Source: Brevundimonas bacteroides DSM 4726
Lineage (GTDB): Bacteria > Pseudomonadota > Alphaproteobacteria > Caulobacterales > Caulobacteraceae
DNA: 64,000 nucleotides
Reading direction: 5' to 3'
Assembly (NCBI RefSeq): GCF_000701445.1
Contig: NZ_JNIX01000009.1
Coordinates: 62,001 to 126,000 of the forward strand
The first letter of the stretch is position 1. Every line of letters starts with the position of its first letter. Shown here piece after piece: positions 8,186 through 17,025 of this stretch. The position numbers were made by a program, and so were the translations under genes. The notes under the pieces are model-generated. The model made no database searches. It was given only the letters and a program-made list of their open reading frames with translations, and was not told the origin of the DNA.

Positions 8186-8214
8186 TTGACGTGGCGTGCA
8201 TCGCCCTCTAAGAG
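8186..8214 (+). promoter_or_regulatory. Candidate promoter of rplM-rpsI
   Basis: TTGACG at 8186-8191 is followed after about 16-17 bases by CTAAGA/TAAGAG. The position, some 70 bases ahead of rplM, fits a leader of an L13-S9 operon. The -10 is a poor match. Confidence 0.35.
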
Positions 8215-8282
8215 CGCGCCTTCGCTCGTTCCGGCCCGCCGGGGCGATCCCGTTTTCGTCTTCGTCCCAGGACACCTCAACC

Positions 8283-8759
8283 ATGCTGAAGAGCACCACG
8301 GCTTCGCTGAAGCCGGCCGAGGTCGAGAAGAAGTGGATCCACATCGACGCCGAAGGCGCGGTGGTGGGCCGTCTCGCGACTTTCATCGCCATGCGCCTGC
8401 GCGGCAAGCACCTGCCGACCTACACCCCCCACGTGGATAGCGGCGACTATGTCGTCGTGACCAACGTCGACAAGGTTGTGTTCACCGGCAAGAAGAACAC
8501 CGACAAGGTCTACTACCGCCACACCGGCCACCCGGGCGGCGTCAAGGAAACGACCCCGGCCAAGGTGCTGGGCGGCCGCTTCCCCGAGCGCGTGCTGGAA
8601 AAGGCCGTCGAGCGCATGCTGCCCAAGGAAAGCCCGCTGGCCCGCAAGCAGATGACGCACCTGCGCCTGTTCGCCGGACCGTCGCACAGCCACGAAGCCC
8701 AGCAGCCCGAGACGATCGACTTCGCCGGTCGCTCCAAGAAGAACACCCGGAGCCTGTAA
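8283..8759 (+). CDS. rplM: 50S ribosomal protein L13
   Basis: 158 residues. Recognised from the L13 pattern: [16 protein letters not shown] at the N-terminal core, YRHTGHPGG and the PKE-LARKQM-HLRLF region, matching the usual L13 plus a short N-terminal extension. It binds 23S rRNA early in large-subunit assembly. ATG 8283 gives the family length; the open frame extends 29 codons upstream without L13 similarity. It is followed after three bases by rpsI, the usual rplM-rpsI operon. Confidence 0.97.
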   Translation: MLKSTTASLKPAEVEKKWIHIDAEGAVVGRLATFIAMRLRGKHLPTYTPHVDSGDYVVVTNVDKVVFTGKKNTDKVYYRHTGHPGGVKETTPAKVLGGRFPERVLEKAVERMLPKESPLARKQMTHLRLFAGPSHSHEAQQPETIDFAGRSKKNTRSL

Positions 8760-8762
8760 GCC

Positions 8763-9257
8763 ATGACCGACGTCACGCAAGAAACGGCCACCGGCTTCGA
8801 CGCCCTGAAGGGCCTGGGCACCGCCGGTGCCGCTGAATCCGCTCCTGAATACGTCCAGAAGCTGGACGCCCAGGGCCGCGCCTATTCGACCGGCAAGCGC
8901 AAGAACGCCATCGCCCGCGTCTGGGTGAAGCCGGGCACCGGCAAGATCACCGTCAACGGCAAGGAGCTGAACGCCTATTTCGCGCGTCCGGTGCTGCAGA
9001 TGATGGTGGCCCAGCCGCTGGAAGTCACCGACCGCACGACCCAGTTCGACGTGGTCTGCACGGTTGAGGGCTCGGGCCTCTCGGGCCAGGCCGGCGCCAT
9101 CCGTCACGGCCTGTCGCACGCCCTGACACACTACGAGCCGGGCCTGCGTCCGGTGCTGAAGCCGCACGGCTTCCTGACCCGCGACGCCCGCGTGGTCGAG
9201 CGCAAGAAGTACGGCCGCGCCAAGGCCCGCCGCAGCTTCCAGTTCTCGAAGCGCTAA
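8763..9257 (+). CDS. rpsI: 30S ribosomal protein S9
   Basis: 164 residues, longer than the roughly 130 of E. coli S9 because of an N-terminal extension of about 35 residues, common in alphaproteobacteria. Diagnostic parts: [12 protein letters not shown], the [14 protein letters not shown] loop and the conserved C-terminal tail ending QFSKR, which reaches into the decoding centre near the P-site tRNA. Immediately downstream of rplM and followed by an intrinsic terminator. Confidence 0.97.
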   Translation: MTDVTQETATGFDALKGLGTAGAAESAPEYVQKLDAQGRAYSTGKRKNAIARVWVKPGTGKITVNGKELNAYFARPVLQMMVAQPLEVTDRTTQFDVVCTVEGSGLSGQAGAIRHGLSHALTHYEPGLRPVLKPHGFLTRDARVVERKKYGRAKARRSFQFSKR

Positions 9258-9282
9258 GTCGCGAACCCGCGACGGGGATTAC

Positions 9283-9316
9283 AAGGGCGCTTCGGGGAGA
9301 CCCGGAGCGCCCTTTT
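9283..9316 (+). terminator. Intrinsic terminator of rplM-rpsI
   Basis: AAGGGCGCTTCGGG, a short GAGA-containing loop and CCCGGAGCGCCCTT form a long GC-rich stem followed by TTTTCTTT. Confidence 0.88.
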
Positions 9317-9320
9317 CTTT

Positions 9321-9483
9321 CTCCCTCTCCCAGCGGGAGAGGGCTTGAGCTTCCAAGAGCGAAGCGAAAGGGTGAGGGGTTAGGGTGCGAACCGGTGAGG
9401 GCAGAACCCCTCACCCTTTTGCACGAAGTCCGATCGCCCGTTGGGCTCTCGGGCGCTCAAGCCCTCTCCCTCAGGGAGAGGGA
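9321..9483. repeat. Nested inverted-repeat intergenic element
   Basis: Two pairs of perfect inverted repeats are nested. The outer pair is GGGAGAGGGCTTGAGC (9335-9350) with GCTCAAGCCCTCTCCC (9455-9470). The inner pair is AAAGGGTGAGGGGTT (9367-9381) with AACCCCTCACCCTTT (9405-9419). CTCTCCC/GGGAGAG motifs also occur at both ends. The structure, about 160 bases and non-coding, looks like a dispersed palindromic repeat of the REP/BIME or MITE kind. It separates the rpsI terminator from argC. Confidence 0.75.
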
Positions 9484-9495
9484 TCGGAGTTTGGA

Positions 9496-10425
9496 ATGGC
9501 GACAGTCTTCATCGACGGCGAGGCCGGGACCACGGGATTGGAGATCCGCGAGCGGCTGGAGCGGCGCGCCGATCTGGAACTGATCCTGCTGGGCGAGCGG
9601 CGGCGTGATCCCAAGGCGCGGGCCGAGGCGCTGAATGCGGCGGATGCCGTGATCCTGTGCCTGCCCGACGATGCGGCCAAGGAAGCCGTGGCCATGATCG
9701 AGAACCCGGACGTGCGGGTCATCGACGCCTCGACGGCCTATCGCACGGCGACCGGCTGGACCTATGGCTTTGCCGAGATGGACGCGGTCCAGCGGGGCGA
9801 GATCATCGGCTCGCACCGGGTCTCGAACCCCGGCTGCTATCCGACCGGCTTCATCGGCCTGATGCGACCATTGGTGAAGGCGGGGCTGGTGCCGGTGGAC
9901 TGGCCGGTCACCGTCAACGCCGTCAGCGGCTATTCCGGCGGCGGCAAGGCGATGATCGCCGAGTTCGAAACTGGCGGCGCGCCGTCCTATCGCGCCTATG
10001 GGCTGACGCTGAAGCACAAGCATGTGCCGGAGATGACCAAGCACAGCGGCCTGCATGTGCCCGTGCTGTTTTCGCCGGCGGTGGCGGCCTACCGGCAGGG
10101 GATGCTGGTCGAGGTGCCGCTGCATCTGGCGGCCCTGCCCGAGACGCCGTCGATCGACCGGCTGCACGGCTGCCTGGTCGAGGCCTACGATGGCTGCCGC
10201 TTCGTCGAGGTGGCGGGACTGGACGAGACCGAGGCGATGACGGGTCTGGACCCCGAGGGGCTGAACGGCACCAACCGGATGCGGCTGCATGTGTTCGGCG
10301 ACCGGGGCGGATCTCAGGCGCGGCTGGTCGCGCTGCTGGACAATCTCGGCAAGGGGGCGTCGGGGGCCGCGGTGCAGAATATGAACCTGATGCTAGGTCT
10401 GGACGAGGCGACCGGGCTGATCTGA
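9496..10425 (+). CDS. argC: N-acetyl-gamma-glutamyl-phosphate reductase (short type)
   Basis: Arginine biosynthesis: NADPH-dependent reduction of N-acetyl-glutamyl-phosphate to the semialdehyde. 309 residues, the length of the short ArgC type. An N-terminal nucleotide-binding loop (FIDGEAGTTGLEIRERL), the catalytic Cys114 in SNPGCYPTGF, and a conserved KHKHVPEM segment with the active-site His are present. ATG 9496 follows CGGAG and gives the family start; the open frame extending back to 9385 is translated repeat element and is rejected. Synteny with rpsI is common in Caulobacterales and related groups. Confidence 0.93.
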   Translation: MATVFIDGEAGTTGLEIRERLERRADLELILLGERRRDPKARAEALNAADAVILCLPDDAAKEAVAMIENPDVRVIDASTAYRTATGWTYGFAEMDAVQRGEIIGSHRVSNPGCYPTGFIGLMRPLVKAGLVPVDWPVTVNAVSGYSGGGKAMIAEFETGGAPSYRAYGLTLKHKHVPEMTKHSGLHVPVLFSPAVAAYRQGMLVEVPLHLAALPETPSIDRLHGCLVEAYDGCRFVEVAGLDETEAMTGLDPEGLNGTNRMRLHVFGDRGGSQARLVALLDNLGKGASGAAVQNMNLMLGLDEATGLI

Positions 10426-10466
10426 CGCCTTGAAACCTGGGCAGCGATGCCGACGTAGTTGGGGCC

Positions 10467-10973
10467 ATGACCCAGCCCCTGAAATTCTCCCGCCGTGCCG
10501 TCCTGCTGTGCGGATCGGCCGCCGCGCTCGCGGCCTGCTCCTCGCCGGGTGAGGCGGATGCCTCGACGGCGCAGTACGCCAACTCGCCTTTCCGTCGCAT
10601 CACCGACGCCCAGTGGCGCGAGCGCCTGCCTGGGCTGAGCTATCAGGTGCTGCGCCACGAGGCGACGGAGCGGCCCTATACCAGTCCGCTGAACGACGAG
10701 CGGCGGCGCGGGACCTATGTCTGTCGGGGGTGCGAGCTGCCGCTGTTTCGGTCGGAGACGAAGTTCGACTCAGGCACCGGTTGGCCGAGCTTCCATGACG
10801 TCATCGACGGGGCGATCGGGACCAAGACCGACTTCGCCATCGGCATTCCGCGCACGGAGTATCACTGCGCCCGCTGCCTGGGGCACCACGGGCATGTATT
10901 CAACGACGGGCCGCGGCCGACGGGGCTGCGCTACTGCAACAACGGCGTGTCCCTGATTTTCCGGCCTGCTTAG
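10467..10973 (+). CDS. msrB: Peptide-methionine (R)-S-oxide reductase, lipoprotein form
   Basis: 168 residues. An N-terminal export signal contains a twin-arginine-like SRRAVLL and a lipobox ending LAAC, so the enzyme is probably a periplasm-facing lipoprotein, possibly exported folded by Tat. The MsrB core shows the two zinc-binding pairs CRGC and CARC, the FDSGTGWPSF motif, HCxxCLGHHGHVF, and the resolving nucleophile in GLRYC. It repairs methionine-R-sulfoxide in envelope proteins. Separate from argC by 41 bases. Tail-to-tail with the membrane-protein gene at 10970, overlapping it by 4 bases. Confidence 0.92.
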   Translation: MTQPLKFSRRAVLLCGSAAALAACSSPGEADASTAQYANSPFRRITDAQWRERLPGLSYQVLRHEATERPYTSPLNDERRRGTYVCRGCELPLFRSETKFDSGTGWPSFHDVIDGAIGTKTDFAIGIPRTEYHCARCLGHHGHVFNDGPRPTGLRYCNNGVSLIFRPA

Positions 10974-11356
10974 GTCCCGGCGCGCGGGGCCTTCATGGCC
11001 GAGCGGACGGTGTAGCCAAACAGCACCGAGGCGATGACGACCAGCAAGCCGTAGTCCCAGCCCCGGAAGAAGAAGGGGATGACTGCCAGCACCGTCACCA
11101 CGCCAGGGAAGATGGCCGCCCAGATAGCGGAAGTGGGGGCCCGCATGTCGATCATGGGCGGGCGGTCGGGGTCCATCCGCATCAGCTTCGACAGAGGCCG
11201 GTGCAGAACCACGAACATCGCCGTGTAGAGCCCCGCCAGGAAGGGGTAGCGCCACAGGGGAGCAGGCTCGCCGTAGACGGCGGCGGTCAGCGTCAGAAGC
11301 AGCAGCGGCAGGCCGGTGGCGACGGCGAGGAGGAGGTTCGGCTCGATACGGCTCAA
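10970..11356 (-). CDS. Small multi-pass membrane protein coupled to phaC
   Basis: 128 residues from TTG 11356. Three or four hydrophobic helices are apparent (LLLAVATGLPLLLLTLTAAV, PFLAGLYTAMFVVL, and two in the C-terminal half ending near VVIASVLFGY). The start overlaps the phaC stop as TTGA, so translational coupling is likely and no ATG is available in frame at the beginning. No family recognised. Its position suggests a link with the polyhydroxyalkanoate gene, but this rests only on overlap. Alternatively a later GTG or ATG could be used, which would delete the first helix. Confidence 0.7.
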   Translation of the reverse strand: MSRIEPNLLLAVATGLPLLLLTLTAAVYGEPAPLWRYPFLAGLYTAMFVVLHRPLSKLMRMDPDRPPMIDMRAPTSAIWAAIFPGVVTVLAVIPFFFRGWDYGLLVVIASVLFGYTVRSAMKAPRAGT

Positions 11357-13389
11357 GACTTCACTTTCACATAGGACCCCGGCGCGGGCTCTAGCGGCGA
11401 AAGCGGGCCTTTGTGGGGATCGCGGGCTGCGACCCATTCGCCCGAGCGGGCGTGGAGCCACTCGGCCCAGTGCGGCCACCAGCTGCCGGGGTGTTCCTGG
11501 GCCTCCGCCTGCCATTCGGCGAGGGTCGCCGGCAGCTTCGGATTGACCCAGTGCTGGTACTTCTTGGCCGAGGGCGGATTGACCACGCCCGCGATGTGGC
11601 CCGAGCCCGCGAGCGTCAGCGTGACGTCGGCGTTCCGGAACGCCTTGGCCGAGCGATAGACGGAGTTCATCGGGGCGATGTGGTCTTCCCGGCTGGCCTG
11701 GAAATAGAGGGGGATGGTGACCTTCGACAAGTCGACGCGCTCGCCGCCGATCTCGAACTCGCCCTTGGTCAGCTTGTTGGCCCCGTACATGCTGCGCAGG
11801 TAGTTCATGTGCAGCGCCTTGGGCATGCGGGTCTGGTCGGCGTTCCAGAACAGCAGGTCGAAGGCGGCGGGCTCCTTGCCCATCAGGTAGTTGGAGACGA
11901 AGAACGACCAGATCAGGTCGTTGGCGCGCAGGGCGTTGAAGGTGTCGGCCATGGCGGCGCCGGGCAGGACGCCGCCGGCCATGTCCATCTGCTTCTCGAT
12001 CTCGCCCAGCCAGTGCTCGTCGGTGAAGAGCAGCAGGTCGCCGGCCTCCTCGAAGTCGTGCTGGGCGGCGAAGAAGGTGGTGGCGTTGACTCTGCTGTCG
12101 CCACGGGCCGCCATGTGTGCGAGCGCGGCCCCCATCAGTGTGCCGCCGATGCAGTAGCCGACGGTGTTCAGCCGGTCCTGACCGGTCTGCTCCATCGCCT
12201 TTTGCGTAGCGCGGTAGATGCCCTTCTCCAGGTAGTCGTCGAAGTCGTAGGCCGCCATCGAGGCGTCCGGATTGACCCAGGAGCAGACGAAAACGGTGAA
12301 GCCCTGGCTCGAAAGCCAGCGGATCATGGAGTTCTCGGGCTGGAGGTCCAGGATGTAGAACTTGTTGATCCAGGGCGGGAAGATCAGCAGCGGGATGGCG
12401 CGCTGCTTCTCCGTGGCAGCGTCGAACTGGATCAGCTCGAACAGCTCGTCGCGCCAGACGACCTGGCCGGGGGCCGTGGCGACGTTCTCGCCGACGACGA
12501 AGCGGCCGTAGTCGGCCTGGCTGATCTTGAGCTTGCCCATGCCGCGTTCGAGGTCGACGGCGAAGTTCTGCATACCCTTGACGAGGGACTCGCCGTTGGT
12601 CTCGGCCATGGCCTTCAGCGCGGCGGGGTTGGAGGCCAGGAAGTTCGACGGCGAGAAGGCGTCGGTCAGGAGCTTGGTGAAGAACTCTGCGCGACGCTTG
12701 GTGCGGGGGTCGACGTCCTCGACGGAGGACACCAGGCCGTTCATCCAGTCGGCGGTGACCAGATAGGACTGGCGCATGACGTCGAACATGGGGTTCTCGC
12801 CCCAGGCGGGGTCCTTGAAACGCTTGTCCTTGGACGGCTGGGGCGGTTCCTCGCCGGAGACGCGGCGGGCGGTCGTGGCCCACAGGTCCATGTAGCGGTT
12901 GAACAGGTCGGCCTGGGCGGCGAACAGCTTGTCGGGGCGGGCGGCCAGGCTGGTCATGACGGAGTTCATCGCCGGGCCGACGTTGAAGGGATCGGGCGAC
13001 AGGGCAGCCGGGCGATCTGCGTTAGCCAGCGCGGCCTCGGCGATGGCGGCCTGGGCGGTCATGGCGGCTTTCGCCAGGTTGACCGAGAGGGTCTCGATCA
13101 TCTGGCGCTGCTCCTCGCCCGGAAAGGCGAAAGGGTTGGCGGACGCCGGTTCGGGCTGGGCTTCGGCCTGGGGGCCAGGAACGGGGTCAGGGGATGCAGT
13201 CTCAGTCTTGGCAGCTTCGGGAGCGACCGGCTGCGGCGCCGCGATCAGCGGCTCGGCAGCGGATTCGGCGGTCAGCGCGGCCTTCTTCGCGCGCGGGGCA
13301 CGCGGCTTGGCTGAGGTGGTGCGGCCGGGCTTGCGCGGCTGAGAGGCCACGGCCAGGGGTTTGGGCGGGGTCTTGGGGGCCTTGGCCAT
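11353..13389 (-). CDS. phaC: Class I poly(R)-hydroxyalkanoic acid synthase
   Basis: Polymerises hydroxyacyl-CoA into PHA granules. 678 residues from ATG 13389. The lipase-like box is GYCIGG with nucleophile Cys413; the downstream Asp lies in WNADQTRMP and the His in GSGHIAGV, completing the triad. The N-terminal region to about residue 90 is rich in Ala, Pro and Lys and low in complexity, longer than in typical class I enzymes. I chose 13389 because CGGAG lies five bases upstream; ATG 13455 would add 22 residues without a clear ribosome site. Divergent from a lipoprotein gene and overlapping a small membrane-protein gene. Confidence 0.95.
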   Translation of the reverse strand: MAKAPKTPPKPLAVASQPRKPGRTTSAKPRAPRAKKAALTAESAAEPLIAAPQPVAPEAAKTETASPDPVPGPQAEAQPEPASANPFAFPGEEQRQMIETLSVNLAKAAMTAQAAIAEAALANADRPAALSPDPFNVGPAMNSVMTSLAARPDKLFAAQADLFNRYMDLWATTARRVSGEEPPQPSKDKRFKDPAWGENPMFDVMRQSYLVTADWMNGLVSSVEDVDPRTKRRAEFFTKLLTDAFSPSNFLASNPAALKAMAETNGESLVKGMQNFAVDLERGMGKLKISQADYGRFVVGENVATAPGQVVWRDELFELIQFDAATEKQRAIPLLIFPPWINKFYILDLQPENSMIRWLSSQGFTVFVCSWVNPDASMAAYDFDDYLEKGIYRATQKAMEQTGQDRLNTVGYCIGGTLMGAALAHMAARGDSRVNATTFFAAQHDFEEAGDLLLFTDEHWLGEIEKQMDMAGGVLPGAAMADTFNALRANDLIWSFFVSNYLMGKEPAAFDLLFWNADQTRMPKALHMNYLRSMYGANKLTKGEFEIGGERVDLSKVTIPLYFQASREDHIAPMNSVYRSAKAFRNADVTLTLAGSGHIAGVVNPPSAKKYQHWVNPKLPATLAEWQAEAQEHPGSWWPHWAEWLHARSGEWVAARDPHKGPLSPLEPAPGSYVKVKS

Positions 13390-13474
13390 GAAATCTCCGG
13401 GCGCTTCCTGCGGGGCGTCGGACGCATCGTTCGCCCTTTTGCCTGTCACGATCATGGCCTAAGACCGGCGCGAG

Positions 13475-13936
13475 ATGAACGCGCAACGAGCGAAATTCCT
13501 GATCGGGCTGGCGCTGGTCGGCGGGGCGGCCTCGGGCTGCGCCGGGGCCTTCGAGGCGGAGACCGACGTGGGTTCGCCGATCGTCCCGCAAATTCAGGCG
13601 CTGGTTAACGCCAATCGCGAGTATCCGCGCTGGGCGGATTTCCCGAGGGCGGCCATGGACTCGCCCGGCGCGGTCGAGGTTGCGGCGCGCGTCCAGGGTC
13701 TGACCGGCGCGGGATCCTCGCTGCAGGCCGAGGCCGAGCGGATTGAATGGACTCTGGGCGATCCGGCGACTCTGGCCAGCGAGATCGGCGCACGGGTCGA
13801 TTTGCAGCAGATATCGCCGGTGACCGCCGAAACTCAGGCCGAGGTCGAGGCTTTCGCCGAGCAGGTCCGTCGCCGTGCCGAGGCCCCGCCACCCATAGAT
13901 CGGACGCCCGCCCCTTCTAGCAGCGGCCCGCGCTGA
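13475..13936 (+). CDS. Putative lipoprotein of unknown function
   Basis: 153 residues. The N-terminus is a signal with a lipobox (GGAASGC), so it is probably lipidated and envelope-located. The body is helical in character, with ADFPRAAMDSPG and an Ala/Glu/Arg-rich stretch, and ends in a Pro/Ser-rich tail. No domain recognised. It is divergent from phaC, with only about 85 bases between the starts, and is followed 60 bases later by glpX. Whether it is linked to either is unknown. Confidence 0.75.
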   Translation: MNAQRAKFLIGLALVGGAASGCAGAFEAETDVGSPIVPQIQALVNANREYPRWADFPRAAMDSPGAVEVAARVQGLTGAGSSLQAEAERIEWTLGDPATLASEIGARVDLQQISPVTAETQAEVEAFAEQVRRRAEAPPPIDRTPAPSSSGPR

Positions 13937-13996
13937 CCCATACCCTATCGCCCGGTCGACAGAATCCGGGGATCATCCGCCCTCAGGAGCAAGCCC

Positions 13997-14953
13997 ATGG
14001 CCGACACGGCCCCCTTCGCCTCGACGCTGGCTGCCGACGCAGCCATGGTCACCGAACTGGCCGCCATCGCCAGCTGGGCCCAGATCGGGCGCGGCGACGA
14101 GAAGCACGCCGACCAGCTGGCCGTCGACGCCATGCGTAACGCGCTGAACAGTCTGGATATCGACGGCAAGATCGTGATCGGCGAGGGCGAGCGCGACGAG
14201 GCGCCCATGCTCTACATCGGCGAGAAGGTCGGCACCGGCAAAGGCCCGGCCATCGACATCGCGCTGGATCCGCTTGAAGGCACGACGCTGACGGCCAAGG
14301 CCATGGCCAATGCGCTCACGGTGCTGGCCATGTCCGCGGGAGGCGGACTGCTGCACGCGCCCGACACCTACATGGACAAGATCGCCATCGGCCCGGGCTA
14401 TGCTCCCGGCACGGTCGATCTGGACATGAGCCCGCAGGAGAATGTGCGCTCGCTCGCGGCGGCCAAGGGCGTGAAGCCGGAAGACATCACCGTCTGCTGC
14501 ATGGACCGGCCTCGGCATGAGGCCCTGATCGCGGCGCTGCGCGAGGTGGGCGCGCGGGTGATGCTGATCACCGACGGAGACGTAGCGGGCGTGATCCACA
14601 CGGCGGAGCCGGAGACGGGCATCGACCTGTATCTGGGCTCAGGCGGGGCGCCGGAGGGCGTGCTGGCGGCTTCGGCGCTGAAGTGCGTCGGCGGGCATTT
14701 CCAGGGCCGGCTGCTGTTCCGCAATGACGATGAGCGGGCGCGGGCCCAGCGCACCGGCGTGACCGATTTCGATCGAAAGTACGACCTTCACGACCTGGTG
14801 TCCAAGGACGCCGTCTTCGCCGCGACCGGCGTGACCAAGGGGGCGATGCTGGACGGTGTGGTGATGCGCAATGGCTTCGTCACGACGCACACCCTGGTGA
14901 TGGACTCCTCGACGAGGACGGTGCGGCGCATCCGGACTACGCGACCGGTCTGA
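13997..14953 (+). CDS. glpX: Class II fructose-1,6-bisphosphatase
   Basis: Gluconeogenic hydrolysis of fructose-1,6-bisphosphate. 318 residues, family length. GEGERDEAPML and DPLEGTT supply the metal-binding acidic residues of the GlpX fold, and TDGDVAG and LGSGGAPEG are typical conserved turns. The stop codon overlaps the recJ start in TGATG, so both are read from one transcript. No other Calvin- or glycolysis-cycle genes are adjacent. Confidence 0.95.
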   Translation: MADTAPFASTLAADAAMVTELAAIASWAQIGRGDEKHADQLAVDAMRNALNSLDIDGKIVIGEGERDEAPMLYIGEKVGTGKGPAIDIALDPLEGTTLTAKAMANALTVLAMSAGGGLLHAPDTYMDKIAIGPGYAPGTVDLDMSPQENVRSLAAAKGVKPEDITVCCMDRPRHEALIAALREVGARVMLITDGDVAGVIHTAEPETGIDLYLGSGGAPEGVLAASALKCVGGHFQGRLLFRNDDERARAQRTGVTDFDRKYDLHDLVSKDAVFAATGVTKGAMLDGVVMRNGFVTTHTLVMDSSTRTVRRIRTTRPV

Positions 14954-16767
14954 TGGCGGATGGCGCGGCGACAGGTTTGACGCCTGGCTATCTCGACGTC
15001 GCGCGTTCGCTGTCTGGCCGGGCCTGGAGACAGAGACCGGCCGAGACCGCCACGATCCGCGCCCATATGCAGGCGCTAGGACTGTCTGAACCGTTGGCGC
15101 GGGCGCTGGCCGCGCGAGGCGTCCCGGCGGAGGAGGGGGCGGACTTCCTGTCGCCCACCCTCAAGCGCCTGTTTCCCGATCCCTCGTCCTTCATGGACAT
15201 GGACAAGGCGGCGGAAGCCATCGTCTCGGCGGTGCAGGCGGGCGAGCGGGTGCATGTCTTCGCCGACTACGACGTTGACGGGGCCTCCAGCGCGGCGCTG
15301 CTGGTGCGCTGGTTCCGGGCGATGGGCACCGAGCTGCCGATCTATGTGCCCGACCGCCTGACCGAGGGCTACGGGCCGAGCCCGGCGGCCTTCGACCGGC
15401 TGAAGGCGCTGGGCGCGGATTTGGTCGTCACCGTGGACTGCGGGGCGGCGGCCAACGAAGCCATCGCCCATGCCTGCGCCATCGGGCTGAAGGTCGTGGT
15501 GATTGACCATCACATGATGCGCGAGGAGCCGCCGCAGTGTCTGGCGGTCGTCAATCCGAACCGGCCGGGCTGCGGCTCGGGGCAGGGGAACCTGGCGGCG
15601 GCGGGGGTGGTGTTCGTGCTGCTGGCGGCGCTGAACCGCGAAGCGCGGCGGCGGGCCGTGTTCGAGGGTCGGGCTGAGCCGGAGATCCGGCAATGGCTCG
15701 ATCTGGCGGCGCTGGGGGCCATTTGCGATGTGACGCGGCTGTCGGGTTTCAACCGGGCGCTGGCGGGGCTGGGGCTCGGCGTCATGTCCGGCTGGAGCAA
15801 TCCGGGTCTGAAGGCCCTGCTGGCCGTGGCCGGCAGCGAGCCGGGCCCGGCCAAGGTCAACCACGCGGGCTTCATTCTGGGGCCGCGCATCAACGCGGGC
15901 GGACGGATCGGCCGAGCGGACCTGGGGACGCGGCTGCTGTCGACCGACGATCCGGAGGAGGCGCGGGCTCTGGCCGAGGAGCTGGATGCGCTGAACGTGG
16001 CGCGGCGCGAGGTCGAGCGCGAGGTGACGGAGACCGCCGTGCGCCGCGTCGAGGCGGCGGGGCATCACGCGGATGGTTCGGCTGTCGTCGTGGTGGCGGG
16101 CGAGGACTGGCATCCGGGCGTGGTCGGCATTGTGGCCGGGCGGCTGAGGGAGCGGTGGAGGAAGCCCGTCATCGTCATCGGCGTGGATGCGGCGGCAGGC
16201 GTCGGCAAGGGTTCCGGGCGGTCGCAGCCGGGCATGAACTTGGGCCGGGCGGTGCAGGCGGCGTGGAACGCGGGCCTGCTGCTGGCGGGGGGCGGGCATG
16301 CCATGGCGGCGGGCCTGACGGTGAGGCCGGACGGGATCGACGCCTTGCGGGACTACCTCAACGCAGCGCTGGCCGGTGAGCAGGTCGAGGCGGAGGCGCA
16401 GGACTGGGTTGAGGTCGACGCCCTGATCGATCCCTCGGCGGCGACGCGGGTCCTGTTCGAGGATTTCGAGCGGCTTGCGCCCTTCGGGCCAGGGAATCCG
16501 GAGCCTCTGTTCGCACTCGGCGGCGTGCAAGCCCGCGAGCCGGTGCAGATGAACGGCGGACATGTGCGCTGCCGGCTGGTCGGGGCTGACGGCGCCTCGG
16601 TCCGGGCCATCGCCTGGCGTTGCGCGGACCTGCCGCTGGGCCGGGCCTTGCTGGCCGGGCAGGGCGGCCTGAGCGTAGTCGGGCGGCTGAAGGCGGACGA
16701 CTGGAACGGGCGGCGCGGGGTCCAGTTCGAGATCGAGGACGCCGCCGACCCGCGCATGTCCATTTAG
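14953..16767 (+). CDS. recJ: Single-stranded-DNA-specific exonuclease RecJ
   Basis: 5'-3' ssDNA exonuclease used in recombination and repair. 604 residues. The DHH phosphoesterase core is intact: DYDVDGASSAAL, TVDCGAAAN, IDHHM, and the second-domain motif SGRSQPGMNLG with GGGHAMAAG, followed by the C-terminal OB-like domain. It overlaps glpX by one base. tRNA-Glu lies 60 bases downstream. Confidence 0.95.
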   Translation: MADGAATGLTPGYLDVARSLSGRAWRQRPAETATIRAHMQALGLSEPLARALAARGVPAEEGADFLSPTLKRLFPDPSSFMDMDKAAEAIVSAVQAGERVHVFADYDVDGASSAALLVRWFRAMGTELPIYVPDRLTEGYGPSPAAFDRLKALGADLVVTVDCGAAANEAIAHACAIGLKVVVIDHHMMREEPPQCLAVVNPNRPGCGSGQGNLAAAGVVFVLLAALNREARRRAVFEGRAEPEIRQWLDLAALGAICDVTRLSGFNRALAGLGLGVMSGWSNPGLKALLAVAGSEPGPAKVNHAGFILGPRINAGGRIGRADLGTRLLSTDDPEEARALAEELDALNVARREVEREVTETAVRRVEAAGHHADGSAVVVVAGEDWHPGVVGIVAGRLRERWRKPVIVIGVDAAAGVGKGSGRSQPGMNLGRAVQAAWNAGLLLAGGGHAMAAGLTVRPDGIDALRDYLNAALAGEQVEAEAQDWVEVDALIDPSAATRVLFEDFERLAPFGPGNPEPLFALGGVQAREPVQMNGGHVRCRLVGADGASVRAIAWRCADLPLGRALLAGQGGLSVVGRLKADDWNGRRGVQFEIEDAADPRMSI

Positions 16768-16827
16768 CGACAGCGGGTGCTTGCGCCCCTCGGAATCGCC
16801 CGCTATATCGCCGGCTCCCCGCGCAGC

Positions 16828-16902
16828 GGTCCCTTCGTCTATCGGTTAGGACGTCAGGTTTTCAACCTGAAAAGAGGGGTTCGATTCCCCTAGGGACTGC
16901 CA
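16828..16902 (+). tRNA. tRNA-Glu (anticodon TTC)
   Basis: A full cloverleaf of 75 bases with encoded CCA. Acceptor GGTCCCT pairs with AGGGACT (first pair G-T). The anticodon stem is TCAGG/CCTGA around the loop TTTTCAA, giving TTC. The T arm is GAGGGGTTCGATTCCCCT. The discriminator is G. It lies just downstream of recJ, with no other RNA gene nearby. Confidence 0.95.
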
Positions 16903-17025
16903 CGCGGGGCCTCCCCTAAATCCTTGTGTACGCTGGCGACTTTTGCGTCGTGAGCCAAAACGGCCTAGCTGCGTTTCGTAGTGAAGGGGTCGTTACCGCA
17001 GGCCTCGTATCGAGGAGCCTGCCGC

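Noticed and set aside
11413-13314. A 633-codon plus-strand frame opposite phaC.
   Set aside because: phaC has an intact catalytic triad on the other strand; this frame has no recognisable domain.
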